Positions 1 through 8,520 of a stretch of DNA of 64,000 nucleotides are shown piece after piece. Position numbers and translations under genes: made by a program. The stretch is from Halomonas sp. 328. GTDB taxonomy: Bacteria; Pseudomonadota; Gammaproteobacteria; Pseudomonadales; Halomonadaceae. Every line of letters begins with the position of its first letter. The stretch's first letter is position 1. The notes beneath the pieces were generated by a model. The model was given only the letters and a program-made list of their open reading frames with translations, had not been told where the DNA came from and searched no databases. The stretch lies in NCBI RefSeq assembly GCF_015645095.1, contig NZ_JADOTW010000012.1, positions 1 to 64,000 on the forward strand, written 5' to 3'.

Positions 1-2
1 GC

Positions 3-131
3 AGAGGCTATCTTCGTAAGCGGGGCTTCCAGTACATCACTAGCGTAGAAGCGGCTAACCAGGATGCGGCCATGACCACAGCGAAACAGCCTGACAGTGA
101 AGGGCATCAGGAAGGAGCAATCAAGGGATGA
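3..131 (+). CDS. C-terminal end of an unrecognised protein (cut by the window edge)
   Basis: Frame 3 is open from the window edge for 42 codons and ends in TGA at 129-131. The other two forward frames are closed by stops within the first 50 bases. The visible tail begins RGYLRKRGFQYI and ends in a hydrophilic, Glu/Gln/Ser-rich stretch typical of a disordered C-terminus. I do not recognise the family. The codons look like neighbouring coding sequence, but the fragment is too short to be certain that it is translated. Confidence 0.35.
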   Translation, partial: RGYLRKRGFQYITSVEAANQDAAMTTAKQPDSEGHQEGAIKG

Positions 132-202
132 GCCACCATACCCCCCTTAACTCACCCCCGAACACTCATGTATAGCACACCACCGCCTCAAGGATAGAGC
201 AC

Positions 203-637
203 ATGTTTCCTTTATATTTCAAGCATGACTTTGATATCGATTTCGTTACCGCCCTGTACCAGGACCTCCAGCATCATGATGCGAGCATAAGCCTTGTGCT
301 CAGAACGAAGAGCGGAAGAGTCGTCACAGCCCCCAGCAAGGCAGGCATTGGAGAGATCAGGAACGAAAGCAACAAGCCCCTCTTCATAATGCACCAGAAA
401 GAGAGCCTCGTGAACCTGAAGCACGCCGGAGCGCTTCAGGCCCCCTTGTTCGATTTTCTGAAGGACCGAGGTGTCGACCAACAGGAGGTCAGCTATGACC
501 AGGGGATTATCTGCACCGTAATCTACGTTGCACTGGTTGCCGGCATTGGGCTCTTCTACACCACCAGCAATAATATCGAATTCCTCTACCCCTACCCCTT
601 GCCTGCGTGGCTTTCACCCTCTCGGGCCTGGCATTGA
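203..637 (+). CDS. Hypothetical membrane protein, N-terminal part of an apparently frameshifted gene
   Basis: This reading frame encodes 144 residues and starts at an ATG with AAGGA at 190-194, eight bases upstream. The first ~100 residues are soluble and mixed in charge. They are followed by one clear hydrophobic segment (about residues 102-120). The last ~16 residues (LPAWLSPSRAWH) look unlike a natural end and are read in an alternative frame of the next segment. The -1 frame beyond about 590 continues as a hydrophobic protein, so I infer one original gene of about 205 residues with two or three membrane segments. I do not recognise the family. GC is lower here than in the rest of the window, which could mean foreign origin. 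Confidence 0.5.
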   Translation: MFPLYFKHDFDIDFVTALYQDLQHHDASISLVLRTKSGRVVTAPSKAGIGEIRNESNKPLFIMHQKESLVNLKHAGALQAPLFDFLKDRGVDQQEVSYDQGIICTVIYVALVAGIGLFYTTSNNIEFLYPYPLPAWLSPSRAWH

Positions 638-825
638 TGTCATATGCTTATCGCCCTGGCCAAGGAAAATGGTCCATCCCCGCCATGGTCATCCTCGCCA
701 TCGGCGCCTTGCCCACCTCGCCTTCGAGCCTCCTGGTACTGCCGATGATCAAAGCCTTCGGTCGCGCCAAGCTGCATCGGCTGCTTTACCGGGACAGTGA
801 ACAAGCAGAAGCCTCCCATGGCTAG
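607..825 (+). CDS. C-terminal membrane part of the frameshifted hypothetical gene
   Basis: The frame is open from 574 and could start at GTG 607, but no ribosome binding site precedes that codon. It encodes two hydrophobic segments (FTLSGLALMSYAY and a second around WSIPAMVILAIGAL), then a basic tail ending EASHG. It overlaps the 203-637 frame and continues its membrane topology. The simplest reading is that both are pieces of one gene broken near the C-runs at 589-598 (CTACCCCTACCCCTTG). A genuine separate small membrane protein is the less likely alternative. Confidence 0.4.
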   Translation: MAFTLSGLALMSYAYRPGQGKWSIPAMVILAIGALPTSPSSLLVLPMIKAFGRAKLHRLLYRDSEQAEASHG

Positions 826-872
826 TGCCCGCTACGGCACCGTCCCCCTACCCCACACAGGAGAATGAAACA

Positions 873-1256
873 GTGAGCAAGGAAGCAGAGAAGGCCGTAT
901 TCCAGGACCTGGATTTCGAGTGCCCCGCCTGCGCCTCCCATTTTTGCGAGGGATCGGAGTGGGTCACCGGCCTCCTGGCATCCAGGACGGCCGCTTGTCC
1001 CGACTGTGGTAGCGAGCTGCAGATCCAGGCAGAAGAGGAGGAACAGCTGGCGGACTTCATGAAGAGGAAGGGACGCTTCGGGAAGGCGATGTTTGCCTTT
1101 ATGCTGCCCTACGGTATCGGCGGGCTGATCATTACCCTCTTTTTTGGCGGGCTCGGCTTTATGCTCTATCTACCCGTCGGGCTGGTGATCTTCGCGCTGC
1201 TGAAGCTGGTGTTCGATAACTCGTCCGATCTGTCGATTCGCCTGGACCAGGCCTAG
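873..1256 (+). CDS. Small zinc-ribbon membrane protein of unknown function
   Basis: A 127-residue protein starting at GTG 873, chosen because AGGAG lies at 859-863 with ordinary spacing; an upstream in-frame start at 825 has no such site. The N-terminal half holds two CxxC knuckles (CPAC and CPDC, about 23 residues apart), which suggests a zinc ribbon. The C-terminal half carries two closely spaced transmembrane segments (about residues 75-110), then a short acidic tail. The order cytosolic zinc ribbon then membrane hairpin is common in small uncharacterised bacterial proteins. It ends just before a strong bidirectional terminator and faces dxs. Function unknown. Confidence 0.65.
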   Translation: MSKEAEKAVFQDLDFECPACASHFCEGSEWVTGLLASRTAACPDCGSELQIQAEEEEQLADFMKRKGRFGKAMFAFMLPYGIGGLIITLFFGGLGFMLYLPVGLVIFALLKLVFDNSSDLSIRLDQA

Positions 1257-1265
1257 CCCACTCTC

Positions 1266-1306
1266 ACGACAAGGGGCCTCCCGCCGTGCGGGAGGCCCCT
1301 TGTCGT
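1266..1306. terminator. Bidirectional intrinsic terminator between convergent genes
   Basis: A perfect 19-bp inverted repeat (1266-1284 with 1288-1306) with a 3-base loop separates the zinc-ribbon gene from the end of dxs. The core is GGGGCCTCCCGC paired with its complement. T-rich bases flank only weakly, but the position between convergent genes supports termination on both strands. Confidence 0.8.
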
Positions 1307-1321
1307 TGGCGGCCCCGGCGA

Positions 1322-3235
1322 TCAGCCCAGTCGAGTGCGAATGGACGCTTCGATGCCGGCGGCGTCGAGGCCGCAGTCGGTGAGCAGTTCCGCCGGCTTG
1401 CCGTGCTCGACGAAGGCATCGGGCAGGCCCAGTTGCAGCAGCGGGGCCTGGATGCCCTCGGCGGCCAGCAGCTCGGCCACGGCGCTGCCGGCGCCACCGG
1501 CCACCACGTTCTCCTCCAGGGTCACCAGCAGGTCGTGGTCGGCGACGGCGGCCAGCACGGCGTCCCGGTCCAGCGGCTTCACCGAACGCATATTGAGGTG
1601 ACTGGCGTCGAGGCGTTCGGCCACCTCGGCCGCGGCGGTATTGAGGCTGCCGAAGGCCAGCAGGGCGGCCCGGGCACCGGGGGCCGCGCCGCTCTCGCGG
1701 CGGGTCTCGGCCTGGCCGATGGGCAGGGGCGCCAGGTGCTCGGGAATCGCCACCCCGGGGCCGGTGCCGCGGGGGTAGCGCACCGCGGCGGGGCCGGGGT
1801 GATGATAGGCGGCGCTGAGCATGGCCCGGCACTCCGCCTCGTCGGCGGGGGCCAGCACCACCATGCCCGGCACGCAGCGCAGGAAGGAGAGATCCATGCT
1901 GCCGTGATGAGTGGGGCCATCCTCACCGACCAGGCCGGCCCGGTCGATGGCGAAGGTCACGTCCAGGTGCTGCACCGCCACGTCGTGGATCAGCTGATCG
2001 TAGCCGCGCTGCAGGAAGGTGGAGTAGATGGCCACCACCGGCTTGACGCCCTCGCAGGCCATGCCGGCGGCGAGCGTTACCGCGTGCTGCTCGGCGATGG
2101 CCACGTCGAAGTAGCGCTGGGGATACTCCCGGGAGAAACGGATCAGGTCGGAGCCCTCGCGCATGGCGGGGGTGATGCCGATCAGCCGGCTATCGGCGGC
2201 GGCCATATCGCAGATCCAGTCGCCGAAGACGTTGCAGTACTTCTTCGGGCTCTTCCTCGGCGGTGACACCTTGACCGGCGGCGGCGGTGTCTCGTCGCGC
2301 TTCTCCAGCTTGGTGATGGCGTGGTAGCCGATGGGATCCGCCTCGGCGGGGCGAAAGCCGCGCCCCTTGCGGGTCTTCACATGGAGGAACTGGGGGCCGT
2401 CCAGGTCGCGCATATTGCGCAGGGTCTGCACCAGCAGCGGCAGGTCATGACCGTCGATGGGGCCGATGTAGTTGAAGCCCATCTCCTCGAACAGGGTCGC
2501 CGGGCTGATCATGCCCTTCATGTGCTCTTCGGTGCGCCGCGCCAGCTCCAGGGCCCCGGGCAGGTGGGAGAGCACCTTCTTGCCGTTCTCGCGCATGGCG
2601 GTATAGGGCTTGCTGGCGAGGATCCGCGCCAGGTAGCTGGCGATGCCGCCGACGTTCTCGGAGATCGACATCTCATTGTCGTTGAGCACCACCAGCAGGT
2701 TGGCGTCCACGTGGCCGGCGTGGGCCAGGGCCTCGAAGGCCATGCCGGCGGTGAGGGCGCCGTCGCCGATCACCGCACAGGTACGCCGCTTCTCGCCCTT
2801 GGCGCGGGCCGCCAGGGCCATGCCCAGCGCCGCGGAGATGGAGGTGCTGGAGTGGCCCACGCCGAAGGTGTCGTACTCCGACTCGGCGCGGCTGGGGAAG
2901 GCCGCCAGGCCGCCGTACTGGCGAATACGCGGCATCGCCTCGCGGCGCCCGGTGAGGATCTTGTGGGGGTAGGCCTGGTGGCCCACGTCCCACACCAGGC
3001 GGTCATGGGGGGTCTCCAGGGCCTGGTGCAGGGCCACGGTGAGCTCCACCACGCCCAGGCCGGCGCCGAAGTGGCCACCGCTGCAGCCCACGCTGTAGAG
3101 CAGGTAGGCGCGCAGCTCGTCGGCCAGTTGCTGGAGCTGGGCGCTGGGCAGGGCGCGCAGCGCGGCCGGGGTGTCCAGGGCGTCGAGCAGCGGCGTGGCC
3201 GGGCGCTCGGCGGGAATCTCGTCGAACAGCTTCAT
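1322..3235 (-). CDS. dxs: 1-deoxy-D-xylulose-5-phosphate synthase
   Basis: A 637-residue, full-length thiamine-diphosphate enzyme that condenses pyruvate and glyceraldehyde 3-phosphate to DXP, the first step of the MEP isoprenoid pathway and a source of thiamine and pyridoxal precursors. The N-terminal part has the characteristic [19 protein letters not shown] and the diphosphate-binding [13 protein letters not shown]. The central pyrimidine domain has [14 protein letters not shown] with the catalytic Glu, and the EDGPTHHG motif is present. A transketolase C-terminal domain closes the protein. It lies 15 bases downstream of ispA, which with xseB forms the xseB-ispA-dxs operon order known from enteric bacteria and pseudomonads. 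Cytosolic. Confidence 0.97.
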   Translation of the reverse strand: MKLFDEIPAERPATPLLDALDTPAALRALPSAQLQQLADELRAYLLYSVGCSGGHFGAGLGVVELTVALHQALETPHDRLVWDVGHQAYPHKILTGRREAMPRIRQYGGLAAFPSRAESEYDTFGVGHSSTSISAALGMALAARAKGEKRRTCAVIGDGALTAGMAFEALAHAGHVDANLLVVLNDNEMSISENVGGIASYLARILASKPYTAMRENGKKVLSHLPGALELARRTEEHMKGMISPATLFEEMGFNYIGPIDGHDLPLLVQTLRNMRDLDGPQFLHVKTRKGRGFRPAEADPIGYHAITKLEKRDETPPPPVKVSPPRKSPKKYCNVFGDWICDMAAADSRLIGITPAMREGSDLIRFSREYPQRYFDVAIAEQHAVTLAAGMACEGVKPVVAIYSTFLQRGYDQLIHDVAVQHLDVTFAIDRAGLVGEDGPTHHGSMDLSFLRCVPGMVVLAPADEAECRAMLSAAYHHPGPAAVRYPRGTGPGVAIPEHLAPLPIGQAETRRESGAAPGARAALLAFGSLNTAAAEVAERLDASHLNMRSVKPLDRDAVLAAVADHDLLVTLEENVVAGGAGSAVAELLAAEGIQAPLLQLGLPDAFVEHGKPAELLTDCGLDAAGIEASIRTRLG

Positions 3236-3250
3236 GGGGTCATCCGCGTA

Positions 3251-4135
3251 TCAGTGGTCGCGCTCGATCATGTAGCGGGCCAGCTCGGCCAGCGGCGTGG
3301 CGGCCTCGCCCAGGGGCGCCAGGGCGGCCAGGGCCTCCTGGAGCAGGCCATCGGCCTTGGCCCGGGCGCCGTCCAGGCCGAGCAGGGCCGGGTAGGTGGG
3401 CTTGTCGTGGGCGGCGTCGGCGCCCGCGGTCTTGCCCAGGGTGGCGGTGTCGCCGGTCACGTCGAGGATGTCGTCATGGATCTGGAAGGCCAGGCCCACG
3501 GCCCGGGCATAGGTGTCCAGGGCCACCACCCGGGGGTCGTCGTCGGCGGCGGCGCTGAGGGCGCCGAGGCGCACCGCGGCACGGATCAGGGCGCCGGTCT
3601 TGTGGCCATGCATGGTGGCCAGGGCCGCCACGTCGGGATGGCCGCCCACCGCGGCCAGGTCCAGGGCCTGGCCGGCGACCATGCCGTCGCGGCCGGCGGC
3701 CTCGGCCAGGGTCAGCATCAGGGCCGGCAGGCGCGGATGTGCGGCCCGGGCCAGCACCTCGAAGGCCAGCGCCTGGAGGGCGTCGCCGGCGAGAATCGCC
3801 GTGGCCTCGTCATAGGCCTTGTGCACCGTGGGCTGGCCGCGGCGCAGGTCGTCGTCGTCCATGGCCGGCAGGTCGTCGTGGACCAGGGAGTAGGCGTGGA
3901 CCAGCTCCACCGCGGCGGCGGGGGCATCGAGGAGGGCGTCGTCGGCGCCCAGGGCGCGGCCGGCGGCATAGACCAGCACCGGGCGCAGGCGCTTGCCGCC
4001 CACCAGCAGGCCATGGCGCATGGCCGCCTCGAGGCGGGCCGAGGGGGGCGTTCGCGCGGCGAAGAGCCCCTCCAGCCAGGCATCGATGCGCGCCCGGTCG
4101 GCGGCCAGGCGCGTGGTCAGGGGCTCAGGCGTCAT
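3251..4135 (-). CDS. ispA: Farnesyl diphosphate synthase (geranyltranstransferase)
   Basis: A 294-residue all-alpha prenyltransferase that extends DMAPP/GPP with IPP to farnesyl diphosphate. The first Asp-rich motif is seen in [17 protein letters not shown] and the second in [20 protein letters not shown] near the N-terminus is the IPP-binding motif. I chose ATG 4135 because GAGG lies six to ten bases upstream; the in-frame ATG at 4147 has no such site. This start overlaps the xseB stop by 11 bp, as expected for translational coupling. Downstream, dxs supplies precursors to the same pathway. Confidence 0.95.
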   Translation of the reverse strand: MTPEPLTTRLAADRARIDAWLEGLFAARTPPSARLEAAMRHGLLVGGKRLRPVLVYAAGRALGADDALLDAPAAAVELVHAYSLVHDDLPAMDDDDLRRGQPTVHKAYDEATAILAGDALQALAFEVLARAAHPRLPALMLTLAEAAGRDGMVAGQALDLAAVGGHPDVAALATMHGHKTGALIRAAVRLGALSAAADDDPRVVALDTYARAVGLAFQIHDDILDVTGDTATLGKTAGADAAHDKPTYPALLGLDGARAKADGLLQEALAALAPLGEAATPLAELARYMIERDH

Positions 4136-4406
4136 GGGGTACCTCATCGTCGGGGCCGGCGAAGGGGGCTATGCCCAGGCTGCCATCGTCCTGTTCCACC
4201 AGGCGGCGCACCTGCAGCTCGGCCTCGTCCAGGCGGCGCTGGGCGTCGCGGGTCAGGCCCACGCCCTGTTCGAAGGCCGCCAGGGAGGCCTCCAGGCTCA
4301 GTTCGCCGGACTCGAGACGTTCCACCAGCGTCTCCAGGCGTTCCAGGGTGGCGGCGAAGTCCTGCGGCTCGGCGCCCTCGGGTGTCGCGGTATCCTTGTC
4401 GGCCAT
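4125..4406 (-). CDS. xseB: Exodeoxyribonuclease VII small subunit
   Basis: A 93-residue protein starting at ATG 4406 (MADKDTATP), with GAGGGGG just upstream. A longer in-frame version reaching 4472 would translate the promoter-like region and is disfavoured. The family core is [33 protein letters not shown], two helices that form the coiled hairpin binding the XseA large subunit. The nuclease degrades single-stranded DNA to oligonucleotides. First gene of the xseB-ispA-dxs operon; the acidic C-terminal tail is longer than in E. coli. XseA is not in this window. Confidence 0.93.
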   Translation of the reverse strand: MADKDTATPEGAEPQDFAATLERLETLVERLESGELSLEASLAAFEQGVGLTRDAQRRLDEAELQVRRLVEQDDGSLGIAPFAGPDDEVPHDA

Positions 4407-4752
4407 GGCCCCCTCGTCGGCTAGTGACGCCGCGGCCGGCGTCGCCAAAAAGTCAAAGCGCACAGTATACACCCTCTGCCCCGGGGGGCGTCTGCCCCAG
4501 CATGGCCGGAGGCCTCGGTGCGCCCCTGCCTGGATGCAGCCGGCTCATGCTGGCGGCGCAGCATTTTCATCCGGCGCCTCGGGCGGCTGTGCTAGGATAG
4601 TGCCCCTGTTACGCCCCCTGCGTGATCCTCCATCCGCTTCGCGCCGGTTCCCCAGCCCCGCCGTCCGGAACCCGCCGCGCCCCTCAGGAGGCGAACAGGC
4701 ACACACTATATGACTGATAAGCGGCCCCGCCGCGGAAAGGGTTGATTCGAGA
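4407..4752. other. Divergent intergenic region between xseB and serA
   Basis: 346 bases without a convincing gene. On the minus strand a TATACT hexamer at about 4460-4465 could be the -10 element for xseB-ispA-dxs, but no good -35 is visible at the right distance. On the plus strand the serA start is preceded only by a weak GAG. No terminator hairpin or riboswitch was recognised. Confidence 0.4.
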
Positions 4753-6003
4753 ATGGCCAAGACGTCGCTGGACAAGAGCAAGATCAAGATCCTGCTGCTC
4801 GAAGGTGTCCACCAGAGTGCGGTAGATAACTTCCTGAACGCCGGTTACACCAATATCGAGCACCTCGCCACCTCCCTGGACGAGGCGTCGCTGATCGAGA
4901 AGATCCGTGACGCGCACTTCATCGGTATTCGTTCCCGCACTCAGCTCAACGAGCGCGTCTTCGCTGCCGCCGAGAAGCTCGTCGCCGTCGGCTGCTTCTG
5001 CATCGGCACCAACCAGGTCGACCTGAACGCCGCCCTGCGCCGCGGTATCCCGGTCTTCAATGCTCCCTACTCCAATACCCGCTCGGTGGCCGAACTGGTG
5101 CTGGCCGAGGCGATCATGCTGCTGCGCGGCATTCCCCAGAAGAGCCACTCCGCCCACCAGGGCGGCTGGATGAAGAGCGCCAAGAACTCCCACGAGGCCC
5201 GCGGCAAGACCCTGGGTATCGTCGGCTACGGCAATATCGGCGCCCAGCTCTCGGTGCTGGCCGAGTCCCTGGGCTTCGACGTCATCTTCTACGACGTGGT
5301 GACCAAGCTCGGCATGGGCAACGCCCGCCAGGTGGCCAGCCTCGAGGAGCTGCTGGCCCGCGCCGACGTGGTCAGCCTGCACGTGCCGGAACTGCCCTCC
5401 ACCAAGTGGATGATCGGCAAGGAGCAGATCGCGCTGATGAAGCAGGGCGGCATCCTGATCAATGCCTCCCGGGGCAGCGTGGTGGTGATCGAGGACCTGG
5501 CCGTGGCGCTCAAGGAAGGCAAGCTGCTGGGCGCGGCCATCGACGTCTTCCCGGTGGAGCCCAAGGGCAACGACGAGGAGTTCGTCAGCCCGCTGCGCGG
5601 CCTGGACAACGTCATCCTCACCCCCCATGTGGGCGGCTCCACCCTGGAGGCCCAGGAGAACATCGGCGTCGAGGTCTCCGAGAAGCTGATCACCTACTCC
5701 GACAACGGCACCACCGTGACCTCGGTGAACTTCCCCGAAGTGGCCCTGCCGGCCCACCCGGACAAGCACCGCCTGCTGCATATTCACGACAACGTGCCGG
5801 GCGTGCTCTCCGAGATCAACCATGTGCTCTCCGAGAACGATATCAATATCTCCGGCCAGTACCTGCAGACCAACGACAAGGTCGGCTATGTGGTGATCGA
5901 CGTGGACAAGGCCTATGGCGCCAAGGCCCTGGAGGCCCTCAAGCAGGTGGAGCACACCCTGCGCGTGCGGGTGCTCTACTCCGAGGTCAACTTCGATAGC
6001 TGA
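4753..6003 (+). CDS. serA: D-3-phosphoglycerate dehydrogenase with regulatory ACT domain
   Basis: A 416-residue NAD-dependent oxidoreductase that converts 3-phosphoglycerate to 3-phosphohydroxypyruvate, the committed step of serine synthesis. The nucleotide-binding fold has GYGNIGAQ near residue 158, and the catalytic region ends in HVGGSTLEAQENIG near residue 292. The last ~75 residues form an ACT domain (HNVPGVLSEIN-like segment, then NISGQYLQTNDKVGYVVIDVD), the site of serine feedback in the E. coli type. Length matches the E. coli enzyme. It stands alone, divergent from xseB. Confidence 0.96.
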   Translation: MAKTSLDKSKIKILLLEGVHQSAVDNFLNAGYTNIEHLATSLDEASLIEKIRDAHFIGIRSRTQLNERVFAAAEKLVAVGCFCIGTNQVDLNAALRRGIPVFNAPYSNTRSVAELVLAEAIMLLRGIPQKSHSAHQGGWMKSAKNSHEARGKTLGIVGYGNIGAQLSVLAESLGFDVIFYDVVTKLGMGNARQVASLEELLARADVVSLHVPELPSTKWMIGKEQIALMKQGGILINASRGSVVVIEDLAVALKEGKLLGAAIDVFPVEPKGNDEEFVSPLRGLDNVILTPHVGGSTLEAQENIGVEVSEKLITYSDNGTTVTSVNFPEVALPAHPDKHRLLHIHDNVPGVLSEINHVLSENDINISGQYLQTNDKVGYVVIDVDKAYGAKALEALKQVEHTLRVRVLYSEVNFDS

Positions 6004-6141
6004 AGAAGCCTCCGGGGCGGGAACAGGGTAGAGCGAGGGTTTTTTGTCCAGGGATGGCAAAAGTAGCTCCCAGGGAAGGGTTTACAGCGCCTCGCGAAAA
6101 CCTGTCCCGGCCCGTCCCCGCGGCGCCCCCTCTGCCGTATA

Positions 6142-6171
6142 CAGCGCCCCCGGCTCTCGCCGGGGGCGCTG
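6142..6171. terminator. Strong GC-rich hairpin downstream of serA
   Basis: A perfect 13-bp stem (6142-6154 with 6159-6171) around a TCTC loop, CAGCGCCCCCGGC and its complement. Only a short T-run follows, so this is a probable rather than certain intrinsic terminator. The rest of the 286-base gap up to trhO shows no gene. Confidence 0.55.
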
Positions 6172-6289
6172 GCGTTTGGGGCCTTGATCCAGGTCAAGGC
6201 CGCAGGATGCAGCGATCCGCCGCCTTGAGTAGAATGGCGCCTCCCCAACCCGGTCCGTCCTTTGCGAGGACGACTACCAGGAGAGAGAG

Positions 6290-7252
6290 ATGACCCAGGA
6301 TTCCCCGCGGATCGTGGTGGCGGCGCTTTATCAGTTCGTCACCCTCGAAGACTATGAGGCCCTGCGCGAGCCGCTGCGCCAGACCATGCTCGCCCATGAC
6401 GTCAAGGGCACCCTGTTGCTGGCCCGGGAGGGCATCAATGGCACCGTCTCCGGCCCCCGGGAGGCCATCGACGCCCTGCTGGCCTGGCTCCAGGCCGACC
6501 CGCGCCTGGCCGCCCTGGACCACAAGGAGTCCTACTGCGACGCCCACCCCTTCTACCGCACCAAGGTGAAGCTCAAGCGGGAGATCGTCACCCTGGGCGT
6601 GCCGGGCATCGACCCCAACGACACCGTGGGTACCTATGTGGAGCCGGAGCAGTGGAACCAGGTGATCAGCGACCCCGAGGTGCTGGTGATCGATACCCGC
6701 AACGACTACGAGGTGGCCATCGGCAGCTTCGAGGGCGCCATCGACCCCAAGACCACCACCTTCCGCGAGTTCCCGGACTATGTGCGCCAGCACTATGATC
6801 CGAGCAAGCACAAGAAGGTGGCCATGTTCTGCACCGGCGGTATCCGCTGCGAGAAGGCCTCCAGCTTTATGCTCAAGGAGGGCTTCGAGGAGGTCTACCA
6901 CCTCAAGGGCGGCGTGCTCAACTACCTGGAGAAGGTGCCCGAGGCGCAGTCCCTGTGGCGCGGCGAGTGCTTCGTCTTCGATAACCGGGTCACGGTGCGC
7001 CACGACCTGAGCCGCGGCGACTACGACCAGTGTCACGCCTGCCGCATGCCGGTCTCCGCCGAGGAGATGCGTTCCGAGCAGTACGAGCCCGGGGTCAGCT
7101 GCCCCCACTGCTACGACAGCCTGCCGGAGAAGACCCGCGCCGCCGCCCGGGAACGCCAGCGCCAGATCGAGCTGGCCAAGGCCCGGGGCGAGCCCCACCC
7201 CATCGGCCGCGACCCGCGGCAGATGAAGGTCGCCGAGGCCGAGGAGGCGTAG
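6290..7252 (+). CDS. trhO: tRNA uridine-34 hydroxylase TrhO (rhodanese-domain, YceA/UPF0176 family)
   Basis: A 320-residue protein with GGAGAGAGAG immediately before the ATG. The N-terminal ~100 residues are the acylphosphatase-like YceA domain ([16 protein letters not shown]). Residues ~130-220 are a rhodanese domain with active-site loop CTGGIRCEK, whose first Cys (about 181) is the catalytic one. The C-terminus carries two Cys pairs (CHAC and CPHC) that may bind metal. The family is known to perform oxygen-dependent formation of 5-hydroxyuridine at tRNA position 34. Monocistronic, ended by a terminator at 7277-7306. Confidence 0.93.
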   Translation: MTQDSPRIVVAALYQFVTLEDYEALREPLRQTMLAHDVKGTLLLAREGINGTVSGPREAIDALLAWLQADPRLAALDHKESYCDAHPFYRTKVKLKREIVTLGVPGIDPNDTVGTYVEPEQWNQVISDPEVLVIDTRNDYEVAIGSFEGAIDPKTTTFREFPDYVRQHYDPSKHKKVAMFCTGGIRCEKASSFMLKEGFEEVYHLKGGVLNYLEKVPEAQSLWRGECFVFDNRVTVRHDLSRGDYDQCHACRMPVSAEEMRSEQYEPGVSCPHCYDSLPEKTRAAARERQRQIELAKARGEPHPIGRDPRQMKVAEAEEA

Positions 7253-7276
7253 GCCCCAGCCCCGAGTGATCACACG

Positions 7277-7306
7277 GCCACCGCGTCTCGACGCGGTGGC
7301 TTTTTT
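7277..7306 (+). terminator. Intrinsic terminator of trhO
   Basis: GCCACCGCGTC (7277-7287) pairs with GACGCGGTGGC (7290-7300) and is followed by six T residues at 7301-7306. This is a textbook rho-independent terminator on the plus strand. Confidence 0.9.
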
Positions 7307-7386
7307 CGTGGTAATGGTTAACCTTCGAATGGATTTTCTACGGGATGCCCCACGGGGCATCCCGCGCTTTTCTGGAGGGAGTCATC

Positions 7387-8283
7387 ATGCCGACCGGGCC
7401 GGCCTATCTCACCGTGGTGCTGGTATGGGCCACCACGCCCCTGGCCATCAAGTGGAGCGCCGAGGCCGGCGCCCCGGTGGGCAGCGTCTGGCTGCGCATG
7501 GCCATCGCCGCGGTGCTGGCCCTGCTGATCCTGCGCCTGCTGGGCCGTGGCCTGCCCCGCTCGCGGCGCGCCCTGATCAGCTATGCGGTGGCGGTACCCG
7601 GGGTGTTCGGCGCCATGGCGTTGAGCTACCGCGCCTCCATGAGCCTGCCCTCGGGGCTGCTGTCGGTGATGTTCGGCCTGGCGCCGCTGATCTCGGGGCT
7701 GATTCTCCAGGCGCTGCCCGGCGCCACCCGCCTCAAGCCCTGGCACTGGCTGGGGTGCCTGCTGGGGGTGACGGGCCTGGCGGTGATCTTCGCCGACTCC
7801 CAGGGCGCCGGGGTCGACCAGCTCGGCGCCCTGGCCATGATGGTGGCGGCGGTGACCCTGTTCAGCGGCAGCGGCATCGCCGTGCAGCGGGTGGCGGCGG
7901 GGCTGCCGCCTTTGGAGCAGACCGCCGGCGCCCTGTTGCTGTCGATGCCCTGCTTCGCGCTACTCTGGCTGGCCAGCGGCGAGCCGCTGATGGTGCCGCT
8001 GACGCCCCGCGGCCTCTGGGCGGTGCTCTACCTGGCGCTGTTCGGCTCGCTGATCGGCTTCCTCTGCTATTACCTGATCCTTTCGCGGCTGGCCGCCGCC
8101 ACCGTGGCCCTGGTCACCCTGATCACCCCGGTGCTGGCCCTGGGGCTGGGCATGGCGCTGAACGGCGAGCGCCCCAGCCTCTCCATGTGGCTGGGGGCGG
8201 CGCTGATCCTGGTGGCCCTGGGCGCCTACCTGTTCGGAGACCGCCTGGCGCGGCGGGCCGCCAAGCGGGCTGCCCTGCCCTGA
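7387..8283 (+). CDS. EamA/DMT-superfamily transporter
   Basis: A 298-residue integral membrane protein with about ten hydrophobic segments in two repeated five-helix halves, the EamA arrangement of drug/metabolite exporters such as RhaT- and YdcZ-like proteins. ATG 7387 was chosen because GGAGGGAG lies at 7374-7381; an in-frame ATG at 7345 has no such site. The second half ends FGSLIGFLCYYLILSRL...LITPVLALGLGMALNGE, the usual EamA signature with a conserved Pro and Glu. Substrate cannot be assigned; neighbours give no clue. The basic tail RRAAKRAALP is cytosolic. Confidence 0.85.
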   Translation: MPTGPAYLTVVLVWATTPLAIKWSAEAGAPVGSVWLRMAIAAVLALLILRLLGRGLPRSRRALISYAVAVPGVFGAMALSYRASMSLPSGLLSVMFGLAPLISGLILQALPGATRLKPWHWLGCLLGVTGLAVIFADSQGAGVDQLGALAMMVAAVTLFSGSGIAVQRVAAGLPPLEQTAGALLLSMPCFALLWLASGEPLMVPLTPRGLWAVLYLALFGSLIGFLCYYLILSRLAAATVALVTLITPVLALGLGMALNGERPSLSMWLGAALILVALGAYLFGDRLARRAAKRAALP

Positions 8284-8520
8284 GAAGAGCGCCATCTTGG
8301 TCGGAGCCGGACGTGGAGATCACACGACGTCCGCGAGGACGCTGGCGCAAGTGTCGCCGCGCACGGAAATCGACAGGGATGTCGATTTAGCGATCGGCGA
8401 GAGGGACCTCGTTCCGGCGCGACGTGCAAGCGGCTAGCGTCGCGCCAGGGTTTCGTCCGAGTGAGTCGTGGATCCCACGTTTCGGGCCCGGGGAGCGGCG
8501 GCTGCAGAGGGAATAGCCCC
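8284..8520. repeat. Structured intergenic sequence, possible dispersed repeat
   Basis: This 237-base gap between convergent genes has no credible ORF but is rich in inverted repeats. One is a perfect 9-bp stem AAATCGACA / TGTCGATTT with GGGA loop at 8367-8388. Another is a longer pairing of CTGGCGC near 8342 with GCGCCAG near 8445. The composition resembles a mobile repeat rather than a simple terminator. Copy number in the genome cannot be seen from here. Confidence 0.4.

Noticed and set aside
4407-4472. N-terminal extension of XseB by 22 residues
   Set aside because: The extension covers a TATACT promoter-like element and lacks a ribosome binding site; the family normally starts near the chosen Met.
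2321-4600. 759-codon plus-strand ORF opposite dxs and ispA
   Set aside because: Antisense to two well-recognised genes; composition is Gly/Gln/His-rich with no family motif, as expected for the complement of GC-rich coding DNA.
4684-6060. 458-codon minus-strand ORF opposite serA
   Set aside because: Shadow of serA; it even continues through the serA upstream region without any start signal.
6054-6293. 79-codon ORF between serA and trhO
   Set aside because: It spans a terminator hairpin and the trhO ribosome binding site; no coding signature.
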